64,000 nucleotides of DNA from Ceriagrion tenellum (lineage: Eukaryota > Arthropoda > Insecta > Odonata > Coenagrionidae). A program made the position numbers and the translations under genes. The notes below the pieces were generated by a model. It saw only the letters and a list, made by a program, of their open reading frames with translations. It was not told the origin of the DNA and made no database searches. Each line of letters starts with the position of its first letter. Position 1 is the first letter of the stretch. Below, one piece after another: positions 22,570 to 34,122 of the stretch. The stretch covers positions 52,919,136 to 52,983,135 of the forward strand of contig OY720632.1 of assembly GCA_963169105.1 (NCBI GenBank), in the 5' to 3' direction.

Positions 22570-23785
22570 AATACGTGGTGTCACTTTTAGCTTCCCCAAT
22601 TAATTTTGAACGCGCCGGGAATTCATTTTTGATGATATCGATACAATCAAGGGGAGGGAAGGAGATTGAAGGGTGGGGCGAGATGAAAAAAATTTATTTT
22701 TTGCACCCATAAACTGCAAGCGTAAAGTGATGGAATGTGATCTTTCTTGCATAAACAAAATGAAATACCGTCTTTAACGACTTTGCAGACATGTTCACCG
22801 CCTTCATTGAAAGCTTGACTTAAGAATTCAGGCGTTCAAGTATGAAAAGGCAATAGCCGCGCCTCTGAGCTCGCTAGGAATCTCACGATGTTAATTCATT
22901 GCGAGCATGGGACTCCAAGAAAGTTTTAAAGCTGTGTGTTTGCTCGCTTTAATTAATGAATCAAACAAGGGGTTTAAAAAGAAAAAGCGCAAGAGCAAGA
23001 ATTTCTCAGGCAGGTACCTTCTATTTGCTGAAGCCATATATCTTTTCTGGGGAAGAAATTTGTCTTGGGATTAAAGTTCCCTTGATAAAAAATAAAGGGG
23101 AATATAAGGACCCGTGAGTGCAACGTATCGTATGAGAGACCTAGACTAGTTTTAATTAACGAAGAAAATCACGTATGGGAACAGAAAGGGGAGGGATAAA
23201 AAAAGAGGGAGAGTAGTTTACGTTACAACTTGCAGAATGGAGACATGGATCGGTTTCCATGAATTATTCTCACGGTGGAGAGGCACCGCTGTATTTTGTA
23301 TGACTTTAAGATACTCTTTGATCATGGAATGTCGTATAGACCGATAGAGGAAGATGAACAGGCAATGAGGAAGAGACAAACGCAAGGGAACCACTAAGAG
23401 AGGTGGGTCAGAAAAGGCTAGGGCACCCCTAGGAAATACAGTAGGGCACGGCACGTGGGGCGGAGAAATGTGGAAGGCACGATAGCGGAATGACATTTAC
23501 AGAGCCCGGTATAAATTGCTACCGAAGGATTTTCATCTCACGCATATTGCCTGATTCTCCATTCCTCTTCCTCGGAAATAAAAATTTTGTCTACTTAAAG
23601 CAAAATTTTCATTGTTTCACACCACAAGGAATAAATTGCAAGTTATAAATCACAAAATGTTTGCATGCTTAAAATTCTACAAGGAGAGAGCTTTTTTTGA
23701 CGATTATCACCATGGGTTTGCATGAATTTAAGTAGAGGCCATTTAAATACTAGCTTCCAATACCGAATGATATCTTTTATTACAT
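22570..23785. other. Intergenic tract
   Basis: No supported gene. A mild purine bias occurs at 23170-23220 and 23330-23410. The right edge is the 5' truncation point of the LINE. Confidence 0.45.
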
Positions 23786-23789
23786 ATAA

Positions 23790-26098
23790 GTTTAACGCTT
23801 AACCCAATCAACAGTAATACTAAGGTTTTGTGGAATACTTTCCTCAATGTTACACGATCAATAGTTAGCAAATACATACCACGTAAATGGAAAAGTGCCA
23901 ATGCAGAGCCTAGGTGGTATAACGCGGACGTTAGGAAAACATTAAAGCACCTGAGAACATGTCATGCTAGGTTAAAAAGGGCAAAAATTAACAAATCCTC
24001 CGAAGAACTATACACAGTCACCGAAAATTACAAAATATCTAAACTCTTAGCAAAAAAAGCGTGCCAATGGGCGTTAGCTGATTTCAAAAGTAAATTACTG
24101 GGAGAACACTTGAACGATAATCCCAAGGCATTTTGGTCGTATGTTAGGGACACTCAAGAAAATAAATCAACAGTAGACACGCTTATGAATATCAAAGGGG
24201 AAAAGCTAACTAACAGTCTCCAAAAAGCCAATTCGTTAAACTCATTCTTCAAAAGCATTTTCACTACTTGCACGCCACATCTTTTCGATCCGCAGCCTGT
24301 TCGTTCCTAAACATTTATGCCTGAAATGATTATAAGTTGTCGCGGCATAGAACATCAGCTAAAAAATATCGACCCCAACAAATCCCCCGGTCCAGATCAT
24401 ATACCTACTCGCGTATATAAAACATTGGCATCAGACATAGCGCCTTACTTAGAATTAATATTTACCTAATCTTTAGTAGATCACGTAGTGCCTAAGGACT
24501 GGAGAGTAGCAAATGTCACACCTATATTCAAAAGCGGCGACAGGGAAGACCCTAGTAACTATAGGCCTATTTCTCTCACATCTATTTCCTGTAAGGTATT
24601 TGAACACAATCGTAAGCTCCATTATGAGTAATTTAGATAGGGAGGAATTATTAATAAATAACCAACACGGATTTCGAAAGGGTATATCTTGCGAAACCCA
24701 ATTGGCCCTCTTCGTTCATGACATCTTGCTCTCGGGTGAAAATAATGTTCAAGTTGACGTGATATTCCTCGATTTTAAGAAAGCTTTCGATAAGGTACCT
24801 CACGTTAAGTTGCCCTCAAAACTAGAAGCATATGGAATAGATAAAAACATAATTAGTTGGATTAATTAATTGTTACATGGACGGGAACAAAGGGTTGTCA
24901 TAGACGGTATCATGTCAAACACAGCGTTACATCGGGTGTTCCTCAGGGAAGTGTCATTGGTCTACTTTTATTTATCTTGTACATAAATGATATTAGCAAC
25001 GTCGTTAAAAGTAAGCTTAGACTCTTCGCAGACGACGCGGTTGTGTATAGGGATATTACCAATTCCGAAGATAGCAACTCGTTAACAATCGACCCACTTG
25101 CTATTAATACTTGGTGCGAAATGTGGCAGGTGGATCTAAACATAAAAAAGTAGTCAGCTTTTGGAAAAAGAAAAATAGGCCAGGTAGGGCTTACAGAATT
25201 AGTAATACGGAAATTATTCACACCGAGTCTGTTAAGTACTTAAGGGTCACAATTACTCACGACATGTCTTGGGGAAAACATATTCGGGAAATATGCGGTC
25301 AAGCATAGAGGAAGCTAGGATTTATCAAGAGAATACTCGGAAAATGTGATGAGAAACTGAAAGAACGTTGTTATTTTTCAATCGCTAAGCCTCCTCTGGA
25401 ATATGCTGTTAGTGTATGGGATCCATATGAAGCTGGGTTGATATCAGAATTAGATCGCGTGCAGCGAAGAGGAGCTAGGTTTGTGAAACGATGCTACGAT
25501 AAGTTTGCTAGTGTGTCTCGTTTGTTAGAAGAATTGGGATGGGAATCGCTATCACAGCGTAGATTAAATTTTAGGCTTAACCTCCTAACTAAATTTCAGG
25601 GAAATCATTTCTCTGACGACGTAAAAAACATACTATTAATCCCCTCGTACTACGGCAGATTAGATCGCGCCAATAAAGTTAGAGAGATAGACTGTAGAAC
25701 CGATAGGTGTCAAATGTCATTTTTTCCGCGAACCATTCGGGACCATAGCAGTTGTGATCGTCGTCATGAATAGTGCGATTAGTGATATTAGCTAGTCTGA
25801 GGATCTTTCTTTTTATATTCTCTAAGTTCTAATTTATGCATGGTGTAAATATTGATGTTCTTATTCATGACATTTTGAATCTGTAGTAGTAGTCTTTGTA
25901 TCCCTTGCATGTGGGAACGATTTCCGATTGAATGTTTTTTGGTTAGTAGATTTTTAATTGGCGCGTTGCATATGTGGTACACTGGTATTAATGTAATTAC
26001 GGTGTTATACCGTTTCATTCATGCATGCCTGGTGTGGAAGCACCCCCTTCCACACACCCTTTGGGTGGCTTGCAGGGTATGACGTAGATGTAGATATA
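23790..26098 (+). mobile_element. 5'-truncated non-LTR retrotransposon (CR1/Jockey-type LINE)
   Basis: Most of the second open reading frame of a LINE plus its 3' untranslated region is present. The endonuclease and the first frame are missing, which fits 5' truncation by incomplete reverse transcription. The 3' region (about 25.79-26.10 kb) ends in an interrupted CCACACACCC segment, GGTGGCTTGCAGGGTAT and a TAGATGTAGATA tail; no poly-A is seen. Clade assignment rests on the reverse transcriptase and C-terminal style and is approximate. A related orphan tail lies at 9355-9432. Confidence 0.85.
23828..25773 (+). pseudogene. Broken LINE reverse transcriptase
   Basis: Pieces in changing frames cover, in order: a linker region (23828-24310, including WSYVRDTQEN); the start of the reverse transcriptase (near 24370, DPNKSPGPDHIPTRV); a fingers/palm piece (24640-24869, with QHGFRKG and FLDFKKAFDKVPH); the motif with PQGSVIG (near 24940); the catalytic LFADDAVVYR (25023-25052, two aspartates intact); and a C-terminal part (25438-25773, with LDRVQRRGARFV). 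Several stop codons and frameshifts separate them, so no full protein can be made. The catalytic box is intact despite the decay elsewhere. Confidence 0.85.
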
Positions 26099-26099
26099 T

Positions 26100-26590
26100 G
26101 ACTGGCGTGAAACATTTCCGAGTAAGCCTACCATATAATATGTATTTGAGGAGGAAGTACCGATTAGGTGAAAAGCAACAGACATTTAATTGGCATTGGA
26201 AATGAACGGAGGATCAAAGTCTATTTTTTTAGAAACACTGCATTTGTTATACTACAAATCTTACGAAAATGGATTTACGCTTATCTCACGTAATTACTAA
26301 GCGGCAGATTGGCAAAAATTACCCTTAAACCACAAGGTGTACAAATAAACAGGTATTTCTAACGCACTCACGTGGAAGTAACTCGAATACTTCAGATTTA
26401 AATCCGAAGAAGAATGAGGATATTTATTGGAGAGATCCCGCGACACAAGAAAAAACAAGGGAAGGGCCCTTGGAGGCGAAAATGCGTGAGGAATCGTCCA
26501 AAGTGTGGGGAAGGGATTAGACCGAAGATCTGTAGCGCAAAGGAGCGAGGACTCATCAATCTGGGCGTAATCTTCTCAAAAGACGATAAG
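26100..26590. other. Intergenic tract
   Basis: Flank of the LINE. No clear target-site duplication could be matched because the 5' boundary is vague. The frame at 26414-26617 is Lys/Arg-rich and unrecognised. Confidence 0.4.
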
Positions 26591-26594
26591 GCAG

Positions 26595-27070
26595 GTGATG
26601 CTAATGGGGAGGACTAGCATTGGTGGGGTGGGGGATGGGCGAACGATGACGGTAGGTTGGGAGAGGAAACGGAGGAAAAAAATATATTTATGACGCGGAA
26701 GAGTGGCAAACAAACCGCCTTGGTTGAAATAAGCGGGAGGGCGAAGACGCGGGTCGAGAGGGCTTAAGAGAGGGAGTGGCGGTTGGGGGAGGGGGGTTTA
26801 AGTCCACGCAAGGGTGGATAGAAAAAGGGGTCGAAAAAGACCAACAGAGGGGGAGGAGCAGGAGGGCTGTGGAGGATCTGTCCCGGTTCGCCTCCTTTTG
26901 GCGTCGCCGGAGTGGCGCCGTACCCCCGGCGCCACGACTTAAGCGTGGTGGCCCGTACCGAGGTCCCGGCTGCGGGAGTGCTGGTGCCGAGGTCATGGAG
27001 CTTGGCTTCGACAACGGGCAAGTTTCTTGTCTCGCCATAACTAAGGCTCTAGCTAGCATTTTCAAGAATT
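26595..27070. other. Purine-rich island grading into CpG-rich DNA
   Basis: G-rich at 26595-26870, then a balanced CpG-rich part at 26900-27010. The latter holds a 9-bp perfect hairpin: GTGGCGCCG (26912-26920), a loop of six, and its complement (26927-26935). Frames on both strands (26776-27072 plus, 26688-27188 minus) are open here; neither is recognisable. A promoter or untranslated exon is possible. Confidence 0.45.
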
Positions 27071-27440
27071 GAAAAATGTCCCCCAGATCTCTCGAACTAT
27101 ATCTTAAAGTTAAGTTCACGTACAATAGAAAAATACCTTTTTCCGAGTAGTTGTTCGTATGGGACCACCAAAAATGACGATATCCCACATTGTGTGCTTT
27201 AACTGTCGGTAACTATGTGTTAGGAAAATGCTCATTACTTAGAAGAAGGATTTTATTCCTGTTATCAAATTTTGAGTTCCAAAACTTCGGCATTTTTTTT
27301 TGCCGCGAGTCCAAAGATTCTGCTCCGACATTCTGGTACTAACGAGGTGCATTATGGAAAATGGGAGCTAGTGGCTCAGAAATGTATATCCGGCAATTAG
27401 TTCTTTTTTTCATCTCCTACAGCCTCGCCATACGGTTTCA
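27071..27440. other. Intergenic spacer
   Basis: AT-rich; nothing specific seen apart from a run of T near 27292. Confidence 0.4.
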
Positions 27441-27449
27441 TAAAGGAAA

Positions 27450-27830
27450 GTAGAGACATGGAGGTGGGAGAGGGAGCAGGAATGATAAGGGGATAGTGGG
27501 GAGAAGTGCACCACAGTTGCGTGCGACGCAACCACTACCCCTCTCCCACGTTCCCCCTTCACAAAACACGGAGGCAATCTCGCCCGAGGTCCGGGGAGAT
27601 AAAAATAAAATAAAGTAGGAGCAGGGGTGGAGCCGAGAAAATGCTAATAGATGCGATGTAGATTGGGGTCCTGAGTCGCACAGACAATGCTCCGCAAAGA
27701 AAGCAAACGCCGAGAAGCGGAATCCCCGCAAGAGGACATGTACATCGGTTTGAAGAAGGGGGAAGAGGGGTGAAGGAGAGCTGGAGAAGGGGTGGAATAA
27801 TAGCTGAGGGAGCGCTTTCCAGGTGTTTTA
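27450..27830. other. Purine-rich island
   Basis: G/A-rich at 27450-27500 and 27600-27800, split by a pyrimidine segment (27537-27560). Minus-strand frames at 27438-27924 are Pro/Leu/Ser-rich and not accepted. Confidence 0.45.
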
Positions 27831-28249
27831 TAGGTGTTTGAAGTTTGCATAGAAGATTTCGTTTCAAGACTTTAAGTTCTGTTTTGGGGTGAATGTGTGC
27901 GAATGTGTCGTCCAAGGAAGGCATTAGCGCAATCCGGGTTAAGGAATAAATTCTGTCGGACGGGAATAAGAGAGAATCTTTTATTTTACGACTTTCCCAG
28001 TAGAAGATCTAGATATGCTCGCGAAGGGAAATAAGAGAGGCAAACAAGACAGCGTTTAAACAGTTGTATCGAATGAGATCCAAAATTACTCTGCCTGCAA
28101 CACGGGAGCAAATGAACAGAAAGTCGACAGTAAGCTTTTGAATCAAATACGAGTGCACTCAAGACAAATATTGGAGTTTCAAGCTAAAAGTTCATTTCCA
28201 AAAAGAAACCCACACGAACAAAGTATACTTAAAAACTTTACCTAAAGAA
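27831..28249. other. Intergenic spacer
   Basis: No feature supported between the island and the 79-bp tandem repeat. Confidence 0.4.
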
Positions 28250-28406
28250 GTGAGGAAAAGATTCCACGGGTAAAAACTATAATAGAAATATGGCAACTTT
28301 TTGTCTTCATTATAACGCTTATGTTTGTGTGAGGAAAAGATACCACGGCTAAAAACGATAGAAGAAATATGATTGACTTTTTTTCTTCATAGTAACGCTT
28401 ATGTTA
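28250..28406 (+). repeat. Tandem duplication, period 79 bp
   Basis: Unit 1 (28250-28328) and unit 2 (28329-about 28406) both begin GTGAGGAAAAGAT, continue with a CCACGG-TAAAAAC block, and end with CTTCAT-TAACGCTTATGTT. By eye they agree at roughly 85% of positions without large gaps. No coding potential, and no obvious third copy on either side. Confidence 0.9.
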
Positions 28407-28970
28407 TTGATTTCTAATCATATGTGATTGCTTCTGTTTCATTTACGAGCAGATTATACAAAAGATTTCTTTATACGAGAAAATAATAGAAATCTCTTCA
28501 ATCAAGTCTTTTCTCTTTAGAAATCCCGGTATTGGTAACTTTTCTCCTCAATTCCTACCCCTATTAATCGCAAAATTAGTGACTACATGCGCTTTAAAAA
28601 TCTACACATCCCACTGCATTCCAAGACAATAAATCATTACGTAAATGCTACAGAATGAGGAAACCGTGACTGGAGACGTGGAAACATGAAATCTTTGATT
28701 AACAAGCGATGATAGGTCGCGATGATGGGAAATGAAAGACAGCATTCCGACCAGTCATCAAACCATCTATGACGTTCTGAAGGACTTAAATACAAAAAGG
28801 GTCGACACGGATCCTCCATATCTTTCGTAGCAGCCTATCTGCTTAAGTAGTCCACACAACCCATCATCTGCCGGGGAGAATCACCGCCCTAGTTACAACC
28901 GCGGATGTGATGTGAAGAAAATCGACTTCCGCGGTCGGCGAGGACGGAATGGGAAAAGTGAGAGTGGATT
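28407..28970. other. Intergenic tract
   Basis: AT-rich at first, then balanced near 28.7-28.9 kb. The minus-strand frame at 28637-28819 is unrecognised. Confidence 0.4.
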
Positions 28971-28974
28971 CCGC

Positions 28975-29530
28975 AACCACTCCAAGCGCCACCCCACGGC
29001 CCCTCTCTCCCAAGCAACCATTACCCACCCCATCTGCACCAAACATTCCACCCCCGACGACGCCGCACCCGCCATCCCCCAACAAATACCATTTTCCTTC
29101 CACTTCCTTTCTCCGCCAGCATCGCTGCTCGTCCCACCATCCACCGCCCCTCCCCTGGCCATCACGTAATTTCCGTTTCCGGGTCCGGCCAGAACACCAC
29201 AGGTTGCCAATAAAACTGATTTTATACCTTTGCGTGCGCCGCCATGAAGAGGGAGGGGTTGAGTGGGAGGAGATGGGAAATGAGAGGAGTTGAGAATGTG
29301 GGGGTAGGGGGTTAGGGGGTGAATCGCGGACGGGAAAGGAAACGAGTGGGGGGAGCGGGAAGGAGAATGAGCGAGGGGAAAGGTTTTGGTCCGGCGTAAA
29401 CGGTGTGCGCGTAAAAGGGTTAAGATAAAGAGTGACGCCGGAACTGGGTAAGCCATCTCTTACAACAACCCCACTTTCTCCCTCCCGCCTTACCACCCCG
29501 GCGACACATTCCGACAAAGATCCACTCTCC
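28975..29530. other. Strand-asymmetric island, pyrimidine to purine
   Basis: Pyrimidine-rich (28975-29160), balanced (29165-29235), purine-rich (29240-29400), then pyrimidine-rich again (29460-29530). The 254-aa minus-strand frame at 28864-29628 spans all of it. Its middle is Ser/Pro-rich and Gly/Val-rich and mirrors these segments, so I do not call it a gene, although its first 45 residues (from the balanced DNA at 29490-29628) are ordinary in composition. Confidence 0.5.
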
Positions 29531-29535
29531 CAGTC

Positions 29536-29590
29536 CGGTGTCCACCGCTTCAAAAAGCGGAGCCCATGGGCACCCTCGTATCCGGCGGAT
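29536..29590. repeat. Cluster of four short palindromes
   Basis: In 55 bases there are four perfect small inverted repeats: CGGTG/CACCG (29536-29547), CCGCTT/AAGCGG with a 4-base loop (29545-29560), GCCCATGGGC (29562-29571), and ATCCG-G-CGGAT (29580-29590). The density suggests a folded RNA or multi-part protein-binding site; it could also be chance in GC-rich DNA. Confidence 0.6.
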
Positions 29591-29639
29591 GCATTATACC
29601 ATTGACCCGAAACCCTGATGAGTTCCACTTTCTGCGTTG

Positions 29640-30190
29640 AGATGAATGACGATACTAAGGTGTGGTTTAAGCGAGATTCTACTCTATCATAATGGAGATC
29701 ATATTCGAATTTTATAGTTGAATTTCAGCAGTAAGGAAATTGTATTGCCAAAATATTACGTCACATGATAGATTTTATTAGTTATTATTTAAAAATACAA
29801 ACAAGTCTTAAACTTGATGCACTTTTTTCACGCTATACGCTTAATACACCTACAAAACGGAAGTTTATTTTTTCAGATTTAGTAAAATTTACTGCAATGA
29901 GTAATTGTCTATCTTTTTAGAAATATTTGGGAAAACAAACAAATTGCTCAATTTCTGACCTGTTCTAGGCGTTCAAAATTATCCCTCTGCGGTGCCTAAG
30001 CACGCCGTTACCTAAGGAAAACAGCTTCAATTATTTGGCAAATATCTCGAAAAGTTGTACGGTAAGTACTTGATATTTCGTAATTTTTTGAAATGTGGTA
30101 TATTTTCTTAAAAACGAGGCCAAATTTACTGAATTCTACAGGGAGCGATATCTCGCTCAAACTGCCTTGAATCCCACCGAGGACCGGGGC
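29640..30190. other. AT-rich spacer
   Basis: No gene or repeat supported. Confidence 0.45.
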
Positions 30191-30194
30191 TGGA

Positions 30195-30460
30195 GACGGT
30201 GGGGGTGGCGGGTGGGAGAGGAGAGATAATGCAGACGGGCAGAGGATTGAAATTAAATGAGCGTGGAAAGAGAGAGAGAGAGAGGGAAACGAGGAGGCCT
30301 TCCGCAAAAACGTCAAAAGTGGGGGCAGTAGAGGTAACATTGCATGGAATGAAACGATTAAGGAGGGAAAACATTCCGGTAGAGATGGTGGAGGCCCCTC
30401 TCGGCGGCGGCGGCGCAAAATTCGCTGGCAAACTCTGACGGGAGTGAGGGGGGTGGGATG
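30195..30460. other. Purine-rich island
   Basis: Includes a (GA)n run near 30270 and a GGCGGCGGCG run near 30405. Frames are Arg/Glu-rich on the plus strand and Pro/Ser/Leu-rich on the minus strand. Confidence 0.5.
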
Positions 30461-30469
30461 CGCTTGTGA

Positions 30470-31320
30470 ACTGGGTTGATTACAGGACAGATAAGCAGAA
30501 GGAACGAAATTTCCCAGAAACCTGCCCGAAAGACATAACTCGAAGGAATGGAAATTTTTGCTCATCACACGACCACTGAAAGTGGATCGACGGAATCAGA
30601 AAAAGAAAATTATTTTTCCTCCTTATCCCACATCTTTTATCATTTAAGCGCACCATTTCTCGCTGATTTCTTCATTTGGCGTAACCCGCAATAAGTGCAC
30701 CTTTTATTCCGAATACCATCCTCTTCCAAATGAATACATGTTCTGCAAAATTTGAGCTCGCGTAGGTACAAAGGTATTATTAATTTATCGTATAATTATA
30801 CTTAATTGATGGATGGGCAGAATTCAAGCTCCCGTTTCCATTAACTCAAGAGCAATTTGGCCAACTTCATGGTAACCAGCTCCGACATAAATTGTGAATT
30901 TATGACAAAATTAGAAAAATAATTAGCTACCGTTCTCAGTCACATCCCATCTTAAAAATGGCAAAGATAAGATCTCATCGTGCCCATACAATCCGACCAT
31001 TAAAATACAATGCGAATTAAATGAATCTGAATAAGATTGAAAGATGGAAACAGTAAGATTCAGGCAGGGGAATCCCAAATAGAAAGGGAGTGGGTAAAAA
31101 AGGGACCAATTTAAACCACTCACGGCACTAAGGTATTGCGAGCCCATATGAGTTTCAGGAGAGGCTAGTAATAGGACTGTAATTAGCGTGGGAGGAGGTG
31201 GAGGCCGCCAAGTAGGTAAGTGAGTGTGGGACAGACTTACGTCCGCACCCAATGAGTCATCCCGCGAGCGTCCCTTTCTCCGTTCGGAGGTCGAACACCC
31301 CCAGGGACCAATTTAAAACG
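30470..31320. other. Intergenic tract
   Basis: No gene supported. A GTAGGTAAGTGAGT sequence at about 31211 resembles a splice donor in a GC-moderate block, but no upstream exon is convincing. Confidence 0.4.
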
Positions 31321-31324
31321 ACGT

Positions 31325-31880
31325 GCTCGATCGCTTGGGTCCCCCCTTCGCCCCCTTTCTCCGGGGACCGCTCATTACGGGGGCCCACGAGTGCTTGACA
31401 CAAGCTTGCCTCCTCACCCGCCTCCCTCGCTCTCCTCGGCGGATTCGCTCGCTCACGACCTCTGCGAAGAGCTCTCGACCTCCGATCTCCTTCCTCCCTC
31501 CTCACCTACTCCTCCATCCGGTCGTCCTCGCCTTTGTACCACCCCCTGAACCCACCCCTTCCTCTCTCGTGCCCAGACGGCACAACCCGCCCCCGACCTC
31601 TCAACCTTCAACACCCCCGACCGCCGCTCCTCTTTTCCCACAATCCCCTTCTTGCCGCCGTGGTTTCTTCCCTCGACCCATTTCGCGGAAAAATCAATGT
31701 CTCTCTCTCTCTTTCTCTTTCCCGCCCCTGATCCTCGGAGAGAAGGAACGGCCCCCTCTGGCCACCCCCCCCTCCCCTTCCTCCTTCCTCCACTTCTTCC
31801 GTCATCGGAGGAAGGAAGGAGTGGATCGTCTGGGGAGTAGTGAGAATCACGAGTTCAATGGAGTGAATGGGAAAAGTGGG
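31325..31880. other. Long pyrimidine-rich island with a purine end
   Basis: Pyrimidine-rich from about 31325 to 31800, with a (CT)n run near 31698, then purine-rich from about 31803. The left part is CpG-rich. The 200-aa frame at 31323-31925 is Pro/Ser/Arg-rich and not accepted. Confidence 0.55.
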
Positions 31881-32590
31881 CGAATTCAACAAATTCATTT
31901 TAGTGCGCGCAATGCTAGCAAGTAGGCGGGCGATGCGAATACAGGAACTCACTCAATGGCACTGGCCCGCTATCCCCTTTGCTGTTTGCGGCGGTGACAC
32001 TATTTATTATCCTGTGATCTCACATTTCTTAAAAAATTTAATCTATATGCTAATCTGTTTTGAACATGGTGGTCACAGTATAATCAGCGTAGTTCTTAGC
32101 ATTTTTGACTCAACCATAGCAATAGAGAAATAATCTCCATTTAAAAATTACAGACGACAAAAACTGAGAAAAAATCATTTAAGCTGATTCTCGAGTAAAT
32201 AATGCGCTGCATGCTCATAAATGATCCCTCCAAAGTTAAGGCTTTAAAAAATTATAAAGAAAACCTTAAGAAGCCTCCCGGCATGCCGCAATATTGCAAT
32301 CCTATCACGTTTAAGTGTTCAGGCACCGTTGATAAAAATCCTCTCGCCAAACTATCCTTTCCTGACAGAAAATAATTTTAACTACAACAGATGAATTCCT
32401 ATATAATATCTTTTACGCTTGCTGCAATGCAATAAACCATAATTAGAGTTAGTATAGAATTTAAGAGTTGAGACAAATTGACGCTGTCAGGAATGCAAAC
32501 TTCTGATTAACACGGCCAAGCATAGGGAATGTTCAAAAGCACGCAGCCACTTTTTTGTGCCACATCATCCCTTAATTTTTTCCAATTCTT
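31881..32590. other. Intergenic tract
   Basis: No feature supported. A match to the 5' half of the miR-263 seed region near 31953 was examined and rejected. Confidence 0.4.
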
Positions 32591-32594
32591 AAGC

Positions 32595-33060
32595 CGCATA
32601 GATGACGCGATGGAGCGAGAATGGTAGATGGCGTGGGAGGAGAGCAGAGGGCAAGGAGACTCAGCCACTGCTGATGCTTCCCTCTCGAGAGGGCGGATGG
32701 GTGTGCAGGAAGGGTTTCAGATAGACACGGGGAGACAACAATGTCTCGGAAAAGCGGCGCACCTCCGCGTCACGATCATGGATCCTGCCACTCTTCGCTC
32801 ACGCCCCACAACCTCCTCCTTCCCCTCCCCCCGCCTTCCTGCCTCCTCGCGATCCCCCCCCCCCCCGCTCCCAACTGAAGAGACTCCTGCTGCCTCCTCC
32901 CTCGATTATATCGCCCTTCCTTCCCTTTACGAGAGTAGACGCCATCTTCCACTCGCTCGCGCTCCATTCACACAATCCAAGCAACGACGACCGCAGTTCT
33001 ATCGGAGGGCATCCACTCTCAATGGGCTGAGAGTTGACCTCTCGCCGAGGACGGCTGTCG
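32595..33060. other. Strand-asymmetric island, purine to pyrimidine
   Basis: Purine-rich at about 32595-32720, pyrimidine-rich at about 32780-32900 with a run of ten or more C near 32860, then balanced CpG-containing DNA to 33060. The plus frame 32628-33065 crosses all three and is not recognisable. Confidence 0.5.
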
Positions 33061-33069
33061 ATTAAGTCC

Positions 33070-34120
33070 TCTCACCATTCAACGCCCCGAGACGTTTTTC
33101 CCTTTTTTTCCCGCGTCGTAAGCTCCATTACGCCTGCCCTCAAAGAGTCCGTTGCCAATTAACAATCAGTTCTCCACCGGATTAAAAAGGATTACAGGAA
33201 GGAACGTCTCTCTTACTGAGCACAAGTTTAAATAGGTCAAGAAAATAGTTTGGTAATTCTAAATATTCCTTAGTTAGATAGATGAAGTCATTTTTCCTCC
33301 CAAGAAGAATATCTTGTAAGAATCAAACGTTCAAAGACGTTGGCTGAATCCTTAACCATAGAGTACATAGAGTGAGTATATACTTACTCCATGCCTTAAC
33401 TTAGTTGCGACTACTTCCTTCTTGCAAATTTATGTTTACGAATAATAGTAAAATCTTTAATAGAAGATTGAGCTAAACATGGATTTGGACTCTAGTGCAA
33501 ATGATTCTTCCCTAAGTCGCCGTTGTACAAATCTAGGTCGTAATTGTGTCTGTATCAAATTACTGGTGTGCCGCCTGATTGATATTTTGCAGGAAGATTG
33601 ATAATGTGAGTCTCTTACATCTCAAATGTGATGACTACTGGAAAAATAACATTTTTTCATTTGAAATTTCACGTGAGAACGAGACAATAATTTTCATTTT
33701 TCTCTCCTTCCAATGCTGCGTCGATACATATCTAGGTTTGAAGCAAAATTTCCGTACCAATAAAGAATTAATAATGATAAAGATGGACTCAGTTTAAAGG
33801 GAAAGGATGGGAGGAAAGGAAGATCGAATAGGTGTTAACCGATTGGAGAAACATGAAAAATGACGAACCAGCAATACCTCATGCCGAGACACAGGCAAAC
33901 CTCAGAGTGAAATTTCAAACCGAGTACCATGCTTACAAGCACTCTACGAATCGATGGTAAAAAATCATATTTTGCATCTTTGGATATCACAATGATATAT
34001 AGCAAAACCAACGAAGCTCAATCAATTTTGAATGTACTATTAAATACTTATATTGAGGTAAATATTAAATAATAAGCGCACTGATTATATGTGCCGATTC
34101 ACACTCTCAAAAAAAAACAA
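33070..34120. other. AT-rich intergenic tract
   Basis: Left flank of the mariner. The frame at 33579-33797 has no recognised content. Confidence 0.45.
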
Positions 34121-34122
34121 TA

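Noticed and set aside
29371..29416. piggyBac-like end (minus strand TTAACCCTTTTACGCGC)
   Set aside because: No matching opposite end or second TTAA with the same terminus was found in the window.
29606..29624. Second hammerhead core (CGAAAC next to CTGATGAG)
   Set aside because: The two core words are in the wrong order with only two bases between them, leaving no room for stems.
28864..29628. 254-aa minus-strand open frame, the longest in the window
   Set aside because: Its composition follows the skewed segments of the island (Ser/Pro then Gly/Val-rich) and no domain is recognisable.
31323..31925. 200-aa plus-strand open frame in a pyrimidine-rich island
   Set aside because: Pro/Ser-rich composition artefact; overlapping frames on both strands are equally open.
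31953..31975. miR-263-like AATGGCACTGG
   Set aside because: Only the first 11 bases match and no complementary arm is nearby to form a precursor hairpin.
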